This document shows positions 5,209-8,129 of a stretch of 8,129 nucleotides of DNA, in pieces. The notes beneath the pieces are model-generated. The model did not search any database and was not told where the DNA came from. It saw only the letters and a list, made by a program, of their open reading frames with translations. The first letter of the stretch is position 1, and each line of letters begins with the position of its first letter. This DNA is from CAIOZW01 sp049317725 (lineage in GTDB: Bacteria; Acidobacteriota; Blastocatellia; RBC074): the NCBI GenBank assembly GCA_049317725.1, contig JBMOHS010000174.1:1-8129 (forward strand), given 5' to 3'. The position numbers and the translations under genes are program-made.

Positions 5209-6996
5209 TCAGTTCGCGAGGAGTCGCTCAGCGGGCTCGCCCGGTTCAACGAGGATCGTCTTGAACGAGGCGAGGCGGACCTGGCCGGGTGGGAACCCTT
5301 TCGGCTTGGTGACAAACTTCTTTTCGCAGTAGTGGACGGCGACCTTGGGAGCCTCGCGAGCTTGGCTGAACTTGGCAGCGAGCTGAGCGGCCTCCTGGAG
5401 GGAGCGGAAAGGGATGGGGAGCCGGCGCGGGTTGCGCAGGATGACGTGGGAGCCGGGGTAGTCGGCGGCGTGCAGCCAGAGGTCGTGCGAGCGGGCGATC
5501 CGGTTGGTGAGGTGGTCATTGTCGCGGTCGGTTCTGCCGACGAGGATCTCGAAGCCGTCGCTCGAGCGATAGCGGCGGACACCCGGGATCGCCTCGCGTT
5601 TATCTAGTGGCCGCCCGGCAGCGGGGGGCTTGGCGGGGGAGGCGGTCAGTGGACCGGCAAGCCCGAGGGAGAGCGCGAGCGCCTCAAGGGGGGCGTGCGA
5701 GGTCGCCTCGTTGGCAAGATTCCGGGTAGCGTGAAGGCTCTGCAACTCTGCCAGGATTGCCGGCCGGCGGGCCTCGATCGACGAGCGGGCGTGGCGTCCC
5801 TTGCGGGCCAAGCGGAAGTAGTGCTCGGCTGCCTCCTGGGGCTCCTTCTTTCCAGCGGTGTCGATCTCAACCAGCTCCTCTGCCTCGTCGAAGAAGTTGA
5901 CGACGAGGAACGTCCCATTCTCCGTGAGGATCGCCTGATGGGCATTGGCGAGGAGCAGCTCCCCCTGCCGCTGCCATTGCTCGGTCTTGGCGTATTTGGC
6001 TGTTTCCCGGTCGAGATTGGCGAGAAGGGCTTCGAGTTTGCGACGTCGGGTGGTGAGATGGGTCTGGATGCGCTGCTGGAGAGCGCGGACTGCCGCCCGT
6101 TCGTCGAGGAAGGTCTGGAAGCGGGACATGGCCTCGTTGGCAGAGGCGAAGCTGACGGCGCAGAGATCGGAGAGGTGCGTCAACGGGATCACGCTCAGCG
6201 TCAACTGCATCTCTGCCCGGGCGGGTTCCCGCTGCAGCTCCTCCCAAGTGGGGCTGGAGTAGAGGGTCACCCCAGGGGCCGTGGGGAAGAGCTGCGCCTG
6301 CATTACGGGCCAGACGCTCTCGAGGCGGGCGGGCGGGGTGAGCCGGAAGGCCAGTTCACGCGACAGCCGGGGAGTGAATCCAATGAGCGACCGCTCGATG
6401 CCCGCCGCGAGGGCTGGCTCATCTGGGGTACCCGGAGCTTCCCGTGCCAGCCGCTCGCGAAGCAGCTCCGCCGGGCAGGTGGTCGGATCGAGCCGATCGC
6501 CCGGCGGGCGCGGATCGGTATAACCTGGGCCCTCCCCCCGGCCCTCCCGCTCGCGCAGCAGCGTGAGCACCTCGCCATCAGCCAGCAGCCAGATATTGGC
6601 TGAACGCCCGGTCAACCAGAGCACCAGCGTGCGCTCCCCATCTTCTCCCTCCTCTTCAGGAGCCTCCACCTCTCTGGTGAAGACAAACCGGACGACGCGA
6701 TCGTAGCCGAGGGGGATCACTTCGCGGAGTCGCCTTCCTTCGAGATGCTTCTTGAGGAGCGCGACCATTGGGGTATCACTGCGTGACCCAGTGGAAAACT
6801 GACGGTGAGTCCGATCGGTCAGGTAGCAGGCCAATCGCTGCGGGTCTGTCGAGAGGTGGAGCCGACGACCATCCCGCAGGTGCAGGTCGAGCAGGAGGTC
6901 TGTCGCGCCGAGCTGGTCGATCCGTCCGACAGATCGTCCAACGATCCACGGTGACATCTCGTCGATCAGGGCTTGCAGAAGGAAGATGTCCATCAT
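5209..6996 (-). CDS. rqcH: NFACT family protein, RqcH/Rqc2-like ribosome quality control factor
   Basis: This 595-residue protein is about the usual bacterial NFACT length (B. subtilis RqcH is about 570). RqcH binds obstructed 50S-peptidyl-tRNA complexes and directs tRNA-Ala to add C-terminal alanine tails that mark the chain for degradation. Some homologues were first named fibronectin-binding proteins (FbpA). Visible parts: NFACT-N (about 1-200) with the D99-R100 pair in GYDRVVRFVF, matching the DR motif needed for tailing; a helix-hairpin-helix-like stretch near LIGFTPRLSREL (about 204-215); a coiled coil (about 290-350); and NFACT-R (about 472-585) with SSDGFEILVGR, LWLHAADYPGSHV and KPKGFPPGQV. 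Key motifs look intact, so it is probably active. Two ATG codons in tandem (6996, 6993) could start it, and neither has a clear ribosome site. It is 118 bases downstream of the RDD gene and may share its transcript. Its role here is inferred from the family. Confidence 0.9.
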   Translation of the reverse strand: MMDIFLLQALIDEMSPWIVGRSVGRIDQLGATDLLLDLHLRDGRRLHLSTDPQRLACYLTDRTHRQFSTGSRSDTPMVALLKKHLEGRRLREVIPLGYDRVVRFVFTREVEAPEEEGEDGERTLVLWLTGRSANIWLLADGEVLTLLREREGRGEGPGYTDPRPPGDRLDPTTCPAELLRERLAREAPGTPDEPALAAGIERSLIGFTPRLSRELAFRLTPPARLESVWPVMQAQLFPTAPGVTLYSSPTWEELQREPARAEMQLTLSVIPLTHLSDLCAVSFASANEAMSRFQTFLDERAAVRALQQRIQTHLTTRRRKLEALLANLDRETAKYAKTEQWQRQGELLLANAHQAILTENGTFLVVNFFDEAEELVEIDTAGKKEPQEAAEHYFRLARKGRHARSSIEARRPAILAELQSLHATRNLANEATSHAPLEALALSLGLAGPLTASPAKPPAAGRPLDKREAIPGVRRYRSSDGFEILVGRTDRDNDHLTNRIARSHDLWLHAADYPGSHVILRNPRRLPIPFRSLQEAAQLAAKFSQAREAPKVAVHYCEKKFVTKPKGFPPGQVRLASFKTILVEPGEPAERLLAN

Positions 6997-7069
6997 CAGT
7001 CTACTGCAGGGGGACGCTGGTCTTGCAAAAGACGGGCAGGGAAGGGAAGGCAGGCACCTGCGGCAAAGC

Positions 7070-7087
7070 GCCCCCCGCTTGGGGGGC
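7070..7087 (-). promoter_or_regulatory. GC-rich hairpin between the RDD and NFACT genes
   Basis: GCCCCCC (7070-7076) and GGGGGGC (7081-7087) form a perfect 7-bp stem with a 4-base loop. On the - strand the stem is followed by GCTTTGCC, with too few T bases for a standard terminator. It could be a partial terminator, an mRNA processing or stability element, or an attenuator lowering NFACT expression relative to RDD. The rest of the 118-bp spacer shows no gene or clear promoter; the mRNA there is C/U-rich just ahead of the NFACT start. Confidence 0.4.
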
Positions 7088-7114
7088 CCCTCTTCGCACG
7101 CGTCGACCTCTCTC

Positions 7115-8129
7115 CTACCGAGTACGGGGGGTTCGTGAGACCTCGACTGGGATCGTTCCCGAGAACTGGTCCGGAATGGAAAGTCCCCGGCGGTGGAGTG
7201 CGCGCGCCAGCAGGTTGAGCGGGGGGCAGCAGAAGGCCACGGTGGCACCAGCGGCGCGTCGCAGGTGTTGGTGCCAGTAGATGCGGGTCTCTCCTGCGGC
7301 GAGTGGTGCCAAGCGTAGTTGCTGCATGGCCATGCCAAAGGTCCGTCCCGCCAGGAGGAGAGTAACCGATTGGTAGACGAAGACGAGCACGACCAGCAGG
7401 GCAGCCAAGACGACGAGCGTCTCGCGGGCGAGAATGGTGTTGACCGTGGCATAGCTCGCAAAGATGGGCAGGTAGGCGACTGCCAGGACCTCAAGGTCCC
7501 ATCCCCCGGCCATGCTGCGGATCCAGAAGGAGGCAGGGCGCTCTTCCTGCATCCCCAGCGAACGGAGCAGCGAGGAGAGCGGAATGATCTCCGTCTCAAC
7601 GCGTGGGCGAAGGGGCGGTTGGCTGACCCGTTCCCGTTCCGGCACTTCTTCGATGGGTGGGGCCGGCGGCGGAGCCAAGCGGCGCGCATCCTGCACCAGT
7701 TCATCTGTCGTCTTGGCGCGTGTCGGTGGGGCGGTCGGGGGGACTGTCACCACCTGCCTTCCCTCACTCCTCTCCCGGATGACGCTAGGCGTCGGGGGAA
7801 GGGCTTCCCGCTGACGGGCCGCTGGAGCGGCTGGAAGGGACGCTGGCGTCGCGACGTCCGGCAGACGTTCTTCGACTCGAATGGGAGGGGTCGGGCGAGG
7901 GACTTCTTCCCGGGCGGCGGGTGTCCGCACGGGAGGGGGCACCGGTGTCGCACGCGGGGCTGCCACAGCGCCAGTCAGGTCGGCCGTGGTGCGCCGAATC
8001 CGATTGAGCGCCGACTCGACAAGCTCTTGATGTGGCCGCGCGTCAGCCGAGCCTGAGACCCCCACGCCCTCTGGAGGGGTGGAAGGGGTGGAAGGGGTAG
8101 AAGGATTCGACGTCTCGATCTTCCGCTCG
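7115..8129 (-). CDS. RDD family membrane protein with Pro/Thr-rich N-terminal region (N-terminus outside window)
   Basis: The visible 337 residues split into two parts. Roughly the first 190 are disordered-looking and rich in Pro, Ala, Arg and Thr, with three S-T-P triplets near the window edge. The last 140 are an RDD domain, a small membrane domain of unclear role; some RDD proteins have been linked to Na+/H+ exchange. It begins ASFWIRSMAGGWD with the family Arg and Asp, followed by two clear membrane spans (about 211-230 and 237-260). It also has RTFGMAMQQLRL after span 2, a third hydrophobic stretch containing AFCCPPLNLL, and the usual ending IPDQFSGTIPV. An in-frame GTG at 8065 could start it, but the frame stays open to the window edge and the upstream residues have the same Pro/Thr composition, so I treat it as continuing beyond. 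It is probably first in a transcript with NFACT. The substrate is unknown. Confidence 0.8.
   Translation of the reverse strand, partial: ERKIETSNPSTPSTPSTPPEGVGVSGSADARPHQELVESALNRIRRTTADLTGAVAAPRATPVPPPVRTPAAREEVPRPTPPIRVEERLPDVATPASLPAAPAARQREALPPTPSVIRERSEGRQVVTVPPTAPPTRAKTTDELVQDARRLAPPPAPPIEEVPERERVSQPPLRPRVETEIIPLSSLLRSLGMQEERPASFWIRSMAGGWDLEVLAVAYLPIFASYATVNTILARETLVVLAALLVVLVFVYQSVTLLLAGRTFGMAMQQLRLAPLAAGETRIYWHQHLRRAAGATVAFCCPPLNLLARALHRRGLSIPDQFSGTIPVEVSRTPRTR
8073..8107. repeat. 9-bp tandem repeat encoding S-T-P triplets
   Basis: On the + strand GGAAGGGGT occurs twice exactly (8081-8089, 8090-8098), flanked by degenerate copies (8073-8080, 8099-8107). On the coding - strand this gives three S-T-P units in the linker of the RDD protein. 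Because the unit is 9 bp, copy-number change would keep the frame and alter only linker length. Confidence 0.6.

Noticed and set aside
5695..6603. 302-codon open frame on the + strand opposite NFACT
   Set aside because: It is a shadow of the NFACT coding strand, with a leucine- and glycine-rich composition typical of such antisense frames.
7034..7054. G-quadruplex-like run in the RDD-NFACT spacer
   Set aside because: There are only three GGG tracts and then GG pairs; too weak to claim.
6997..7704. Long N-terminal extension of NFACT into the RDD gene
   Set aside because: The NFACT domain begins at the ATG-ATG near 6996. The extension overlaps the RDD gene in another frame and has no family similarity.

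Overview
The window (about 58-60% GC by eye) holds four recognisable genes plus the tail of a fifth. It contains no RNA gene, CRISPR array or insertion sequence that I can see. Two of the genes are one-component membrane regulators: an OmpR/CadC-type winged helix, one membrane span, and an extracytoplasmic TolB/PD40 beta-propeller. This architecture is heavily expanded in Acidobacteriota. Together with an NFACT/RqcH protein and a proline-rich RDD protein, it makes an Acidobacteriota-like soil or environmental bacterium the best guess. That is inference from gene content, not a phylogenetic placement.

Layout. (1) 1-212, + strand: the C-terminus of a small membrane protein resembling the DUF2238/YjdF family. 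It is cut by an in-frame TAA at 102-104, although recognisable family-like sequence continues for 35 more codons. (2) 213-339: short intergenic region with a TCTGCGG-type repeat copy and a weak terminator-like element. (3) 340-2646, + strand: sensor-regulator A, 768 aa. (4) 2662-4938, - strand: sensor-regulator B, 758 aa, tail to tail with A and only 15 bp apart. (5) 4939-5208: the control region of B. It has a plausible promoter on the - strand, a perfect dyad in the leader, a tiny upstream ORF and a degenerate TCTGC-rich repeat. (6) 5209-6996, - strand: a full-length NFACT protein (RqcH/Rqc2-like ribosome quality control factor) with its D-R motif and NFACT-R domain intact. (7) 6997-7114: spacer with a GC-rich hairpin. 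(8) 7115 to the window end, - strand: an RDD-family membrane protein with a long Pro/Thr/Ser-rich N-terminal region that runs off the window.

How the parts may work together. RDD, NFACT and B all lie on the - strand in that order, but B appears to have its own promoter. RDD and NFACT may be co-transcribed. A and B look like distant paralogues that each sense something outside the cytoplasm. Both keep cysteines on either side of the same propeller blade. Both are preceded by a very short ORF whose stop overlaps the start codon, and both have a CAGAAAYCTGCGG repeat copy upstream. Their targets and signals cannot be read from the sequence. The strongest leads are the convergent paralogue pair with its shared cysteines, the interrupted upstream gene, and the B leader region. 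I found no clear-cut novel multi-gene system.
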